Assembly: GCF_010614805.1 (NCBI RefSeq)
Contig: NZ_JAAFZC010000001.1
Location: 2,148,001-2,212,000 of the forward strand
Direction: 5' to 3'
DNA from: Pseudooceanicola aestuarii
GTDB lineage: Bacteria > Pseudomonadota > Alphaproteobacteria > Rhodobacterales > Rhodobacteraceae
Length of the DNA stretch: 64,000 nt
Every line of letters starts with the position of its first letter. Within the stretch, counting starts at the first letter, position 1. The notes beneath the pieces are model-generated. The model was not told the DNA's origin and did no database searches. It saw nothing but the letters and a program-made list of their open reading frames with translations. This document shows, one piece after another, positions 63,319-64,000 of the stretch. Both the position numbers and the translations under genes were made by a program.

Positions 63319-63846
63319 CTATGTGACGGTTTGATGAGGGGCGTCGAATTTGAGGATGGCGCCTGCCTTGCGCTCCAGGACAGAGAAGGATCCGTCGCTT
63401 TCCAGCACGATGGCGCCGACCTCGTCAGGGGTGGCGCGGCGACCGTCGGCGCGCAGCACGGTCATCAGTTCGCCTTCGGTGACGCGTGCGCGGCGCATGG
63501 CTGCGTGACAGAAGGCGCCGTCATGCAACAGCAGCGTGGGTTCGGACCGCATGGCGCGGGCAAAAGGGCGCCAGCGCACCGACAGGAACGCCACCGCGTA
63601 TTGCAACCCAACCAACAGGGTCAGCGCGGTGATCCCTTCCGCCAGGGCGATGGAATTCGACAGCAGGATGGAGGCGAGGGTAGAGCCGATGGCCACCGTC
63701 ACGACCAGGTCAAACGCGTTCAGCTTGGCCAGCGTTCGCTTGCCCGAGACCCGCAACAAAAGCACCAGCCAACCATAGGCCAGCGTGCCGACGATCAGCA
63801 CGCGCAACACGCCACCCCAGCCCTGAAAGAACATGTCCTGAGTCAT
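63319..63846 (-). CDS. DUF421 (YetF-like) membrane protein
   Basis: 175-residue protein with three N-terminal membrane segments (about 12-30, 45-62, 68-88) and a C-terminal soluble domain with the DUF421 pattern EPTLLLHDGAF...RARVTEGELMTVLRADG and GAIVLESDGSFSVL. Relatives occur widely with unknown function; some take part in spore or envelope processes. The ATG at 63846 fits. The last 154 bp of the window show no gene. Confidence 0.88.
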   Translation of the reverse strand: MTQDMFFQGWGGVLRVLIVGTLAYGWLVLLLRVSGKRTLAKLNAFDLVVTVAIGSTLASILLSNSIALAEGITALTLLVGLQYAVAFLSVRWRPFARAMRSEPTLLLHDGAFCHAAMRRARVTEGELMTVLRADGRRATPDEVGAIVLESDGSFSVLERKAGAILKFDAPHQTVT

Positions 63847-64000
63847 GCGGAACCAATTCCCTCCGGCAGGGGAAGTTCCGTGCCGCGTGGACAGGGCAGG
63901 GCCGGACCGGACGGGCCGGGGGGGATCAGGCAGGGCCGATCCTGTAGGGGCTCATCATGCCGGGCCGATCACCAGGGCCCGGGATCGAAACGGCGGCCAC

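Noticed and set aside
1..64000. CRISPR arrays, insertion sequences, integrases, prophage genes, rRNA and tRNA
   Set aside because: I saw no regularly spaced repeats, transposase or integrase motifs, or RNA gene structures anywhere in the window.

Overview
The window is GC-rich chromosomal DNA from an alphaproteobacterium, most likely a Rhodobacteraceae (Rhodobacter/Roseobacter-type) species. Evidence is the codon usage, the SAM-II riboswitch before metZ, a FolE2-type GTP cyclohydrolase, a urease cluster containing a DUF1127 gene, and the ftsY / EamA / yciB neighbourhood. I found no rRNA, tRNA, CRISPR array, prophage or insertion sequence; almost every gene is intact and tightly packed.

Layout. 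(1) 0-9 kb, core genes: an edge-truncated membrane protein, purD, xseA, a small exported protein, an AlkB-type hydroxylase, ftsY, an MgtC-like protein, an EamA transporter and yciB. (2) 9-18 kb: a MauG/cytochrome c peroxidase-like diheme protein converges on an exported FG-GAP/ASPIC protein, followed by a D-xylose locus (ROK repressor divergent from xylF-xylH-xylG-xylA; no xylulokinase here). (3) 18-20.5 kb: a MATE exporter divergent from an HxlR regulator, with two matching palindromes between them. (4) 20.5-28.7 kb: a TRAP transporter, cupin, IclR regulator and hydantoinase/oxoprolinase A+B catabolic operon. (5) 28.7-33.5 kb: a TetR regulator divergent from a four-gene operon (flavin monooxygenase, bile-acid-sodium-symporter-family carrier, NAD-dependent epimerase-like SDR, classical SDR) with overlapping start/stop codons; I know of no described pathway for it. 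(6) 33.6-38.7 kb: an RND efflux pump, its adaptor and a GbsR/MarR-type regulator with a perfect palindrome upstream. (7) 38.7-42.4 kb: an alpha/beta hydrolase, then SAM-II riboswitch, short leader ORF, terminator and metZ, then folE2. (8) 42.5-49.7 kb: urease operon ureD-A-(40-aa ORF)-B-C-(DUF1127)-E-F-G running into trkH. (9) 49.7-51.8 kb: truA and a DegT-type aminotransferase. (10) 51.9-60.1 kb: an operon for uptake and gamma-glutamylation of an amine (polar amino acid ABC transporter, two glutamine-synthetase-like ligases, a glutamine amidotransferase, a PuuB-like oxidase). (11) 60.2-64 kb: a PhnD-like protein without signal peptide coupled to a TerB-like protein, a hypothetical gene, ppk2 and a DUF421 membrane protein.

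The most interesting points are the metZ leader, where a SAM-II aptamer abuts the Shine-Dalgarno sequence of a 27-codon ORF that runs through a rho-independent terminator and stops on the metZ start codon; ureD, which has no ATG, GTG or TTG early enough for its conserved N-terminus but an ideal Shine-Dalgarno sequence in front of an ATC; and the undescribed flavin monooxygenase/BASS/SDR operon. Functional statements rest on motif and family recognition only; no database search was run.
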